From CAZSVE01 sp964610175 (lineage in GTDB: Bacteria > Pseudomonadota > Gammaproteobacteria > HK1): 15,985 nucleotides of DNA. Below, one piece after another: positions 7,420 to 13,481 of the stretch. Under the pieces are notes generated by a model. It saw nothing but the letters and a program-made list of their open reading frames with translations. It searched no databases and had not been told where the DNA came from. The DNA is taken from contig CAZSVE010000074.1 of NCBI GenBank assembly GCA_964610175.1, forward strand, positions 1-15,985, read 5' to 3'. Position 1 is the stretch's first letter. Each line of letters begins with the position of its first letter. Both the position numbers and the translations under genes were made by a program.

Positions 7420-7670
7420 CCGACTCCCTTTGCTTCCTTTCCAATCAAGCCACCGAGGATTCCCCCAATAATGGCACCCACCGGACCTGCAATCGATGCC
7501 CCCAAGGCTGCACCACCCATCAAGCCCACTGCTGCACTGAGCGATCCGTCCGATTCCGGTTCCGGCACGACAGGAAGCCGTGCTTCGCATGCGTGACAAA
7601 CGTATCTTTCGGGATCTTTTCCTTTGGGGATGTGATTGATCGTTCCACATTTCGTGCATCTGTATCTCAT
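7416..7670 (-). CDS. Zinc-ribbon protein with C-terminal glycine-zipper segment
   Basis: No named family is recognised. From ATG 7670 the 84 residues start with a zinc ribbon: CTKC near the N-terminus and CHAC about 20 residues later, the typical four-cysteine metal site. A short linker (LPVVPEPESDG) follows, then a glycine- and alanine-rich hydrophobic region with GxxxG-like spacing (GLMGGAALGASIAGPVGAII, then GGILGGLIG), which suggests membrane insertion or helix packing. The frame is open to an ATG at 7709, but that would overlap the end of the DUF29 gene, and MRYRCTKCG is a more natural start. It is coupled to the membrane protein downstream by an ATGA overlap. A membrane-associated sensor or scaffold is a guess only. 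Confidence 0.75.
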   Translation of the reverse strand: MRYRCTKCGTINHIPKGKDPERYVCHACEARLPVVPEPESDGSLSAAVGLMGGAALGASIAGPVGAIIGGILGGLIGKEAKGVG

Positions 7671-7696
7671 CGCTCTCTTCGTCTTCCTAGTATCGC

Positions 7697-8131
7697 TCAA
7701 CCCGGCCAAAAATCATCATCCATGATCTCATCGAAACCATAGGGGCAAACCTCCGGAAAAGATTTCAGCTCGGTTTCTTTTTCTGCCCTGATAATGGCAA
7801 GCCCGTAGGCATCCGCTATGGCTTTATCCAGTTCATTTTTCAGGCTCGGATTTTCCGAGAGGTGTAATTCCAGTCTTTTCCTTTGTTCTTTCATGGCAAA
7901 TTCCCAGCTCCTCCCTCGGAAGGCCGGTTGGTATTGCCACTTCAGTAAATGCACCAGGAGCACTTCCAGGCGACTCATCAGTTCACGCCGCTCCGTTTTG
8001 GCCATGCCTTCTATTTCCTCGGCGATATTTTCCACATCGGCCTCCAGGAAATCCCCGGCGCGCAACAGCGCGGCCTCTCGATTTGCCCAGGCATAGAAAT
8101 CGGTTTCATAGAGCATGGATGCACTACTCAT
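7697..8131 (-). CDS. DUF29 family protein
   Basis: This is a clear member of the DUF29 family (PF01724), which has no established biochemical role and is common in cyanobacteria and proteobacteria. Family landmarks appear in order: YETDFYAWANREAALLRAGD, ENIAEEIEGMAKTERRELMS, LLVHLLKWQYQP, RGRSWEF, EQRKRLELHLSENPSL, FPEVCPYGFDEIMDDDFWP. At 144 residues it is full length. Two starts are possible, ATG 8131 and ATG 8116, because a 15-bp tandem duplication has doubled the start codon; family members usually begin close to the YETDFY motif, so the shorter form is plausible. It begins 7 bases after the permease stop and shares its transcription unit without being a known part of the transporter. Confidence 0.92.
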   Translation of the reverse strand: MSSASMLYETDFYAWANREAALLRAGDFLEADVENIAEEIEGMAKTERRELMSRLEVLLVHLLKWQYQPAFRGRSWEFAMKEQRKRLELHLSENPSLKNELDKAIADAYGLAIIRAEKETELKSFPEVCPYGFDEIMDDDFWPG

Positions 8132-8143
8132 GGATACACTACT
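8114..8143. repeat. 15-bp tandem duplication at the permease/DUF29 junction
   Basis: CATGGATGCACTACT (8114-8128) and CATGGATACACTACT (8129-8143) are adjacent and differ at one base. Each contains a DUF29 start codon on the minus strand, and the right unit also contains the permease stop codon (8139-8141). Confidence 0.9.
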
Positions 8144-8873
8144 CGGCCTTTTTGATTTCGATGAGCACCGTGTTGGCGAACAGCCAAAACGCGATGAGGG
8201 AGACGAAATAGACGATGTCGCGAAGGTCGATGACGCCCTTGCTGATGGCCTCGGCGTGGGAGAGGAAACTGAAGGAACCGATGGCCTCTACCAGGATCTC
8301 CGGCATCCAACCGCTGAAGAAATCGAGGACCATGGGAAAGCCACTCAGCACGAAGATAAGACCGACCACGGCGCTGATGATGAAGGCGATTACTTGATTG
8401 CGCGTCAGGGCGGAGATACAGGAACCGATGGCGAGGAACGCGCCGGCCATGAGAAAGCTACCGATATATCCGGCCAGGATAACCCCATTGTCGGGGTCCC
8501 CGAGATAATTCACCGTCCCCCACATACTGAAGGTCAGCATCAAGGCAATCCCGGCGAAGGCCCAGGCGGCCAGGAACTTACCGAGCACCGCCTGACCCAT
8601 GGTGATGGGCAACGTGAACAATAACTCGATGGTCCCCCCGCGACGTTCCTCGGCCCATAGCCGCATGGCAAGGGCCGGGATCAGAAAGAGATACAGCCAG
8701 GGATGGAACGCAAAGAACGACTCCAGATCCGCCTGTCCGCGCTCGAAGAAATCCCCCAAATAAAAGGCGAATATGCCGCTCAGGAAGACGAAGATGACCA
8801 TGAATACATAGGCGATGGGTGTGGTGAAGTAACCCGTCAGTTCCCGTTTGAAGATTACCAGGATGTTGTTCAT
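8139..8873 (-). CDS. ABC-2 type transporter permease (GldF/NosY-like)
   Basis: This is the integral membrane subunit that pairs with the ATPase at 10823-11779 and the GldG-like protein at 4463-6388. The 244 residues begin MNNILVIFKRELTGYFTTPI, the usual cytoplasmic coupling helix before the first membrane segment, and carry six predicted membrane segments. RLWAEERRGGTIELLFTLPI is the ABC-2 signature region after the second one. GAFLAIGSCISALTRNQVIA and VIDLRDIVYFVSLIAFWLFA are also typical of GldF-like permeases. A GAGG ribosome-binding site lies six bases before the ATG. In related genomes the ATPase ends just upstream; here about 1.9 kb of other material intervenes. Substrate unknown. Confidence 0.93.
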   Translation of the reverse strand: MNNILVIFKRELTGYFTTPIAYVFMVIFVFLSGIFAFYLGDFFERGQADLESFFAFHPWLYLFLIPALAMRLWAEERRGGTIELLFTLPITMGQAVLGKFLAAWAFAGIALMLTFSMWGTVNYLGDPDNGVILAGYIGSFLMAGAFLAIGSCISALTRNQVIAFIISAVVGLIFVLSGFPMVLDFFSGWMPEILVEAIGSFSFLSHAEAISKGVIDLRDIVYFVSLIAFWLFANTVLIEIKKAE

Positions 8874-8902
8874 CGAGTGCCTCGAGTTGATTACTTGTTA
8901 TT

Positions 8903-9369
8903 TTAATTCACAACTGTTTTTAAGATATTCACTTTGTGTATGCTTTGATATATGCATAAAAGATATATGAACCCGATGGAGAAATAAGCACTTCTCGCAA
9001 TCCGTGGATTGTTATTCCATCCTATCCCGTTTTCTTTTGACTCGAAGTATGGTTTTCTCTGTGAGATCCACAGATATTCCAATGCTTTCGACGAGTATGG
9101 GGCATATCCCATATCGTTTACTGTAATCCAATCTGCTTTCCCATCTATAAAAACTATCTCGGTTTTACCCTTTTCATAATAGCATTTTTCTCCATACTTG
9201 ATATTTTCACAAGTAGTGTGTTTCCCAAGAAGTTCGTCTACCTGGTGCTAGGATATTCTTCTTTATTGGTGTCAAACTTTTCTCCCAGCATATTTTCCCC
9301 CTGATCAGAGTACGCTAATGTGAAGATGCTGATAGCAGCTATCATTGAAAATACAAAACCTTTTTTCAT
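8903..9369 (-). pseudogene. Broken gene for a small secreted protein
   Basis: Joining frames by hand gives one protein-like reading. ATG 9369 begins MKKGFVFSMIAAISIFTLAY, a classic signal peptide, and continues to EEYPS before a stop at about 9242. The reading resumes in another frame near 9247 with QVDELLGKHTTCENIKYGEK, CYYEKGKTEIVFIDGKADWI and TVNDMGYAPYSSKALEYLWI. That frame runs to a stop at 8903. A third frame, however, gives a more natural ending near 8990-8929 (REVLISPSGSYIFYAYIKAY, then a stop), so a second frameshift near 9000 is likely. Cysteines Cys-x(7)-Cys suggest a disulfide. I do not recognise the family. Two frameshifts mark it as a pseudogene unless the sequence has errors. 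Its start overlaps the stop of the fragment upstream by one base (TAATG), so the two once formed an operon. Confidence 0.65.
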
Positions 9370-9530
9370 TATCTTTTCTTACAGGAATTATTCATGTAGG
9401 CTCTGAACATCACGCCTTTCGGAGAAAGGATTTTAGAAATTGTAGTTATTTCATAATCTGAAAAAACGAAGGAAGCTTTTATTTCATTATTCAGGTCGGG
9501 GTAATCGCAGGAACGTGGATTGTATAGATT
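9369..9530 (-). pseudogene. C-terminal fragment of an unrecognised gene
   Basis: On the minus strand an in-frame stretch of 53 residues reads NLYNPRSCDYPDLNNEIKAS, FVFSDYEITTISKILSPKGV and MFRAYMNNSCKKR before TAA at 9369-9371. It has no start codon and is preceded by an in-frame stop at 9531-9533. Its protein-like composition and the TAATG overlap with the secreted-protein gene suggest the 3' end of a real gene whose 5' part was lost when it was joined to the ATPase remnant. Confidence 0.5.
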
Positions 9531-9547
9531 TCACCGCAGTTTTGGTG

Positions 9548-9779
9548 TCAATTAATTTTCACGATCATTCCCATTTCGTCCGTCGTCATAGCCCGAAAAA
9601 CATCATTCAATCAATCCTGCCTCACACACAGTTCTTCCCTTTTCCAACTTTGTTCCCGGATCACCTGATTAACAGTACTCACGATGGAGCCGCTATCCTT
9701 GAAATACACTCTCAGCTGCCTCTCGTCGATTCTTTAGAATCGTCAGCGATCTCGATAGCGTATATTTCAGCCTCATTGG
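9548..9779 (-). pseudogene. 3' remnant of a second ABC transporter ATPase gene
   Basis: The minus strand matches the C-terminus of the intact ATPase at 10823-11779. It reads VYFKDSGSIVSTVNQVIREQ, SWKREELCVRQD, an internal stop, then LNDVFRAMTTDEMG and a terminal stop at 9548. The intact gene has VYPKGGRSIVDPVNQLVRER, DWKVEELYVEQGRLDDVFRA and MTTGEMALS. DNA similarity is also plain by eye (GACGACG, ATGAC blocks, GTTAATCAG against GTCAACCAA). Further upstream, after a frameshift near 9712, EIYAIEIADDSKESTR may correspond to GVVSTELTKTSNG. The divergence is too large for a recent duplication. It sits where the ATPase is expected, upstream of the permease, and stops at the MNT gene boundary. Confidence 0.75.
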
Positions 9780-9785
9780 GTCTTG

Positions 9786-10109
9786 TCATCCAGCAAGGCT
9801 GGACGCCTTGATAACCACACTATCTCGCTCGATGAACTTCCGAAACGCCACATTCGTCGTGGCAAAGTCCACGACATCCACCCGCCATGGTAAAGCGGAT
9901 TCCGTAAAGCCTTCCCTCAATTCGCCCATAACCGCGAATGGCAGCGGCTCTTCGGTCATGATCACGAGATCGAGATCCGAATAGGGTCTGGCCCTGCCCG
10001 TGGCGCGCGAACCAAAGGCCCGGACCTCATATCGAGGCACACAGCGATGCAGGATATCGAGCACGATGTCGAGGTGGCGCGGGTCGATATCGAGCACGGC
10101 TTCCTTCAT
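9786..10109 (-). CDS. MNT-type nucleotidyltransferase antitoxin
   Basis: Minimal nucleotidyltransferases of this type neutralise HEPN toxins; in the Shewanella MntA/HepT pair this is by transferring AMP to a toxin tyrosine. From ATG 10109 the protein has 107 residues. The nucleotidyltransferase motif GSRATGRARPYSDLDL gives the GS turn and the DxD metal ligands, and a third acidic position follows in WRVDVVDFA, so the catalytic site looks intact. I chose ATG 10109 because it overlaps the HEPN stop as ATGA; an in-frame ATG at 10118 would add three residues. Toxin precedes antitoxin. The stop abuts the decayed ATPase copy, so the pair appears to have been placed inside the ABC operon. Confidence 0.88.
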   Translation of the reverse strand: MKEAVLDIDPRHLDIVLDILHRCVPRYEVRAFGSRATGRARPYSDLDLVIMTEEPLPFAVMGELREGFTESALPWRVDVVDFATTNVAFRKFIERDSVVIKASSLAG

Positions 10110-10519
10110 GACTTGCATTGCTCGAGCCGATGGTACAAAAAGCGCGCCTCTTCGAGAAAATCGGGAATACCCGCCACGACTTCGAGCGCAACCTCTTCAT
10201 CGTAGGCGTGACTCGTTCTACCACACATCTCGCGATAGCCTCTCCACACCGACCAGTCGCCACGAAGCAGCTCCCTTTGATTGGCGCTGCGGATCAGATC
10301 GGCGAAGACCATGCGATCGACTTCCTCGGGCGTCGGCGATACGGCCTGCAAGTAGCGCTTCAATATCTTGTGACTGATTTCGTAAGTGAACTCGAAGCGT
10401 TGGATGAGACCATCGCGGATCTGATCGTCCGTAGTATCCTGCCGGTAGCGGGTCAGCCCTTCACCGAGACGGGCAATGGCGTCCTCGAGTGGTGTGAGAT
10501 CCAGCATGCGTTCCGCCAT
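10106..10519 (-). CDS. HEPN-domain toxin of the HI0074 type, active site probably altered
   Basis: Proteins of the HI0074 (nucleotidyltransferase substrate-binding) family are all-helical HEPN ribonuclease toxins paired with MNT antitoxins. The 137 residues match: LEDAIARLGEGLTRYRQ, LIQRFEFTYEISHKILKRYL, DLIRSANQRELL, then TSHAYDEEVALEVVAGIPDF. The family active-site motif is R-x(4-6)-H-x-Y. Here His104 and Tyr106 are present, but the residue four before the gap is Cys99 (codon TGT, 10223-10225), where an arginine is expected; CGT to TGT is one transition. Arg96 is the only nearby alternative and would give too long a spacing. The toxin may therefore be weakened. Tyr106 is the expected AMP acceptor. 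No strong ribosome-binding site is evident before the ATG. Confidence 0.88.
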   Translation of the reverse strand: MAERMLDLTPLEDAIARLGEGLTRYRQDTTDDQIRDGLIQRFEFTYEISHKILKRYLQAVSPTPEEVDRMVFADLIRSANQRELLRGDWSVWRGYREMCGRTSHAYDEEVALEVVAGIPDFLEEARFLYHRLEQCKS

Positions 10520-10570
10520 AATGACTTAGCTATCTGAAAAATAAGGATTTCTAGAGAACCGGTGCGCACT

Positions 10571-10593
10571 CGGTTCGAGGCGAAGCCTCGCTA
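10571..10593 (-). repeat. Dispersed repeat, copy D (head fragment)
   Basis: Only the head is present. On the minus strand it reads TAGCGAGGCTTCGCCTCGAA followed by CCG. It contains the perfect stem CGAGGC-TTC-GCCTCG (10576-10590). The sequence beyond it does not match the consensus. Confidence 0.75.
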
Positions 10594-10618
10594 GCCTTTT
10601 ACAAACAAATCAAGTTGT

Positions 10619-10698
10619 TGTCATTTCGAGCGCAGCGAGAAATCTGCGTTTGGGGTATCGGCCAAATCGGAAGATCTCTCCCTGCGGTCGAGATGACA
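10619..10698. mobile_element. MITE-like element with 27-bp terminal inverted repeats
   Basis: The ends TGTCATTTCGAGCGCAGCGA (10619 onward) and, on the other strand, TGTCATCTCGACCGCAGGGA (10698 backward) match over 27 bases with four differences, leaving a 26-base centre. Ends of this TCATTTCGAGCGCAGCGAGA kind recur in many bacterial genomes. It has no coding capacity, and no clear target-site duplication is visible. It lies between repeat heads D and E. Confidence 0.75.
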
Positions 10699-10770
10699 GG
10701 TGGCTGGTAAAATGCAAGATCGAGATAGGGGATAAGGATCTTGTCCGCTTCGGACTCTCATGCAAGGAAC

Positions 10771-10804
10771 CATGGCTTGTCGGTCCGAGGCGAAGCCTCG
10801 CCAG
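10771..10804 (-). repeat. Dispersed repeat, copy E (head fragment)
   Basis: On the minus strand it reads TGGCGAGGCTTCGCCTCGGA and then CCGACAAGCCATG, matching the first 33 bases of copy B. The stem CGAGGC-TTC-GCCTCG (10786-10800) lies 23 bases past the ATPase stop codon, so it could act as a 3'-end hairpin for that transcript. Confidence 0.8.
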
Positions 10805-10822
10805 GAAGTTGAAATGGGCACC

Positions 10823-11779
10823 TCACGACAATGCCATCTCCCCCGTCGTCATGGCACGGAAGACATCATCCAGACGACCCTGCTCCACATACAATTCCTC
10901 CACCTTCCAATCCCGCTCACGGACCAGTTGGTTGACGGGGTCCACGATGGACCGCCCTCCCTTGGGATACACGACGAGGCGCGCGAGACCATTGGATGTT
11001 TTCGTCAATTCCGTGGAGACGACACCGGGCAGGCCCGATAGCGCCGCTCGTATCCCTTTCCCATCGTTGCCGTGTACCGAAAGGGTGACCGCATTGTGCC
11101 AGCGTGACCTGGCACGAAGCATCGCCGGTGCGTCATCGCCCACCAGACGGCCTCCCGCGATGACGATGGCCCGGGTGCACACCGAGTCCACCTCTTCCAG
11201 GATATGGGTCGAGAGGATTATCGCCTTTTCCACGGCCATCCCTCGAATCAGGGTCCTCACCTCATGCTTCTGGTTGGGGTCCAGGCCATCGGTGGGTTCG
11301 TCCAGGATGAGGATCTCCGGGTCGTGCAGGATCGCCTGGGCAAGGCCGAGGCGCCGCTTGAATCCCTTGGATAAGGTCTCGATGGATTGGTCGAGTACGG
11401 AACCGAGATTGGTCTTTTCCACGGTATCGGCGATACGCAGCTCCTTGTCTCGCCCTCGAAACCCCCGGATCTCGGCCACGAAGCCCAAAAATCCCCTCGG
11501 CGTCATATCCCCATACAGGGGAGCCCCCTCCGGGAGGTAGCCGATGCGCCGTTTGGCGACGACCGGCGCGTGAACGATGTCATACCCCTTGATGGTCACC
11601 GAACCCGCGTCCGCATGGATGAAACCCGTGATGATGCGCATGGTGGTGGTTTTCCCCGCCCCATTCGGACCGAGAAAGCCCAGTACCTCGCCTCGGCTGA
11701 CACGAAACGAGACATCATCGACGGCACGGATGGACTCGAAGTGCTTACGAAGATTCTTTACCTCGACCAGTGTTTCCAC
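10823..11779 (-). CDS. ABC transporter ATP-binding protein (GldA-like)
   Basis: This is the cytoplasmic ATPase expected to drive the ABC-2 permease at 8139-8873. The 318 residues hold the Walker A motif GPNGAGKTT (37-45), the signature LSKGFKRR (136-143, the variant common in ABC-2 exporters), Walker B ILILDEPTDGLDPNQ (from 156) and the switch His192 in ILSTHILEEV. A C-terminal accessory region of about 100 residues ends LDDVFRAMTTGEMALS, typical of GldA/CcmA-like subunits. All catalytic motifs are intact. It is the first gene of the split ABC set on this strand, but the next 2 kb hold an MNT/HEPN pair and debris before the permease. A decayed paralogous 3' end lies at 9548-9779. Repeat fragments E and F flank it. 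Confidence 0.95.
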   Translation of the reverse strand: METLVEVKNLRKHFESIRAVDDVSFRVSRGEVLGFLGPNGAGKTTTMRIITGFIHADAGSVTIKGYDIVHAPVVAKRRIGYLPEGAPLYGDMTPRGFLGFVAEIRGFRGRDKELRIADTVEKTNLGSVLDQSIETLSKGFKRRLGLAQAILHDPEILILDEPTDGLDPNQKHEVRTLIRGMAVEKAIILSTHILEEVDSVCTRAIVIAGGRLVGDDAPAMLRARSRWHNAVTLSVHGNDGKGIRAALSGLPGVVSTELTKTSNGLARLVVYPKGGRSIVDPVNQLVRERDWKVEELYVEQGRLDDVFRAMTTGEMALS

Positions 11780-11815
11780 GTTAACTGCCTTATGGGTAGA
11801 TAGACCTGAATACTT

Positions 11816-11872
11816 TGCTTATTTCCCGCTCGGCTTTGCAAATGAGTCACCATTTACAAAGCGCTGATTTTC
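11816..11872 (-). repeat. Dispersed repeat, copy F (tail half)
   Basis: Read on the minus strand it runs AAAATCAGCGCTTTGTAAAT, then GGTGACTCATTTGCAAAG, then CCGAGCGGGAAATAAGCA, the second half of the consensus. The head half is missing. It lies about 36 bp upstream of the ATPase start, where a promoter would be expected. Confidence 0.8.
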
Positions 11873-12314
11873 GAAATAGCCCACTGTCCAGGCTTTTTTC
11901 GAGATTACACCACGGGGAAAAGGCTCCTTCATCGATCAACGAAAATATCACACGAAATATTAGCAGATGCTGTTATTCTCGGCGTGTTTGCCTCGACGTT
12001 TGGCTAAAAACTCGAAAATGGTTCTCGAAGAAATGAATGGGGGAGAGGACAGGCGAACGCCTTCATAAAGGGGATCCTCGGGAGAATCACAGGGTTGTCC
12101 GCCACGGGAAAACGCACGCCTCGAACCCGAGGCCGATTATCCGAAAACACCCCGATTCGAGTCAAGAATCACGAGCCGAGAATCGCACCCGAAGATCGGA
12201 AATCCCTTTCCGAGACAGCTAGTTGCAGGTCAAAACTTGCGATTTGTCAGGCGATTCATCGGATTGGGGTTTTCCAGGACGAGACGCGGGATTTCGACGA
12301 TTCAGTAGTGCCCA
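11873..12314. other. Intergenic stretch without a recognised gene
   Basis: About 440 bases follow the quinone reductase gene on the minus strand. No open frame here resembles a protein. A perfect small hairpin, GCCTCG-AACC-CGAGGC (12118-12133), echoes the GCCTCGAACC stretch of the dispersed repeat and may be a decayed head. No T-run follows, so termination is uncertain. Confidence 0.4.
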
Positions 12315-13310
12315 TCAAGGTATCAGTATCGTCGAGCCTGTGGTTTTGCGGCCCTCCAGTGCGAGATGGGCATCGGCCGCGGCCTGCAATGGAAATTCCT
12401 GGTGGATATTGACGTGTACGGCACCACTTTCGACCACATCGAAGACGTCCCTGGCCGTGGCGGCAAGGGCCTCGGACGTATTGGTATAATCCATGAGGGT
12501 GGGTCTCGTCAGAAACAAGGAACCGCGGCTGGTGAGTTCCGCGATATCGAGGGGTAGCGGAGGCCGCCCGGAAGACTGACCGAAGCTGACCATCATTCCC
12601 CGTGGCCGAAGACAATCCAGCGAGCCCATAAAGGTTTCCTCGCCGATGGAATCGTAGACCACATGGACACCCTTGCCCTGGGTGATCTCCTTGACAAGCG
12701 CCACGAAGTCCTCCCGATGGTAAAGGATCGTATGATGACAACCGTGGGCGGCAGCGAGCTCCGCCTTTCTCTCATTGCCCACGGTTCCGATTACCAGGGC
12801 GCCGAGATGGGCCGCCCATTGGGAGACCATGAGCCCGACACCACCTGCCGCGGCATGGATGAGGATCACGTCACCGGCCTGGACGCGATAGGTCTGGCGT
12901 AGTAGATACCGGGCAGTCATGCCTTTCAGTAATAAGGCCGCTGCCATTCGATCATCGATGCCATCGGGCAGGCGTACTATCCGATCCGCATCGATGAGGC
13001 GAACCTCCGAGTATGCGCCGACGGGTGGCGTGGCATACGCCACATGATCTCCGACCTTTATATCGGGCGCCTTCGATGACACCTCACTGCCCATGGCCTC
13101 CACGATTCCAGCCGCTTCGATGCCGGGAGTAAACGGTAATTTCGGTACCGGGTACAGACCGGTGCGATGGTAGATATCGATAAAGTTGACCCCGATGGCG
13201 GTATGACGGATCCGCACCTGATTCGGTCCCGGGTCTCCGATTGTCAGGTCTTCCCAGCATAACGCCTCGGGGCCACCCGTTTTATGTACACATATTGCTT
13301 TTGATGTCAT
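12315..13310 (-). CDS. qorA: Quinone oxidoreductase, NADPH-dependent (QorA/zeta-crystallin type)
   Basis: This is a member of the medium-chain dehydrogenase/reductase superfamily, quinone reductase branch. It uses NADPH to reduce quinones in the cytoplasm and binds no zinc. The 331 residues fit the family: start MTSKAICVHKTGGPEAL, NFIDIYHRTGLYP (42-54), PFTPGIEAAGIVEA (59-72), LLLKGMTARYLL, the nucleotide-binding glycine motif HAAAGGVGL (152-160), VYDSIGEETF and SFGQSSGRPP. The zinc-ligand cysteines of alcohol dehydrogenases are absent, as expected. No strong Shine-Dalgarno sequence precedes the ATG; the 5' flank passes directly into dispersed repeat copy G, so promoter sequence probably lies in or beyond that repeat. 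It appears to be a single-gene unit between repeats F and G. Substrate specificity within the branch cannot be told from sequence alone. Confidence 0.93.
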   Translation of the reverse strand: MTSKAICVHKTGGPEALCWEDLTIGDPGPNQVRIRHTAIGVNFIDIYHRTGLYPVPKLPFTPGIEAAGIVEAMGSEVSSKAPDIKVGDHVAYATPPVGAYSEVRLIDADRIVRLPDGIDDRMAAALLLKGMTARYLLRQTYRVQAGDVILIHAAAGGVGLMVSQWAAHLGALVIGTVGNERKAELAAAHGCHHTILYHREDFVALVKEITQGKGVHVVYDSIGEETFMGSLDCLRPRGMMVSFGQSSGRPPLPLDIAELTSRGSLFLTRPTLMDYTNTSEALAATARDVFDVVESGAVHVNIHQEFPLQAAADAHLALEGRKTTGSTILIP

Positions 13311-13323
13311 CGGTAAAGATATC

Positions 13324-13436
13324 GGTTTGTCTATTTCCCGCTCGGCTTCGCAAGTAAGTCAAGCTTTACAAAGCACCGATTTTGCTTTGGCTGATGCCAA
13401 ATCACGCTTCATCGGTTCGAGGCGAATCTTCGCTGA
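13324..13436 (-). repeat. Dispersed 110-bp repeat, copy G (near-complete)
   Basis: Read on the minus strand it runs CAGCGAAGATTCGCCTCGAA, CGTGATTTGGCATCAGCC, AAAGCAAAATCGGTGCTTTG, GACTTACTTGCGAAGCCGAG, CGGGAAATAGACAAACC. It fills most of the gap between the dehydrogenase stop (13482) and the qorA start (13310). Confidence 0.9.
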
Positions 13437-13451
13437 ACAGCGTCATGAATC

Positions 13452-13473
13452 GGTGAAAAATCGTATTTTCACC
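13452..13473 (-). terminator. Candidate terminator hairpin after the SDR gene
   Basis: GGTGAAAA (13452-13459) and TTTTCACC (13466-13473) form a perfect 8-bp stem with a 6-base loop, 8 bases past the SDR stop codon. The T-run is in the stem rather than after it, so strength is uncertain. Confidence 0.5.
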
Positions 13474-13481
13474 AAGAGCTG

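Noticed and set aside
7420..7659. N-terminal extension of the three-helix membrane protein by 80 residues
   Set aside because: It runs through the zinc-ribbon gene in another frame and reads as basic, cysteine-scattered shadow sequence; the ATGA overlap gives a better start.
9515..9811. Plus-strand open frame of 98 codons
   Set aside because: It is opposite to the decayed ATPase 3' end; the protein similarity is on the minus strand.
10650..11540. Long open frame of 296 codons on the plus strand
   Set aside because: It lies antisense across the ABC ATPase, whose minus-strand reading has all catalytic motifs; the plus reading has no recognisable domain.
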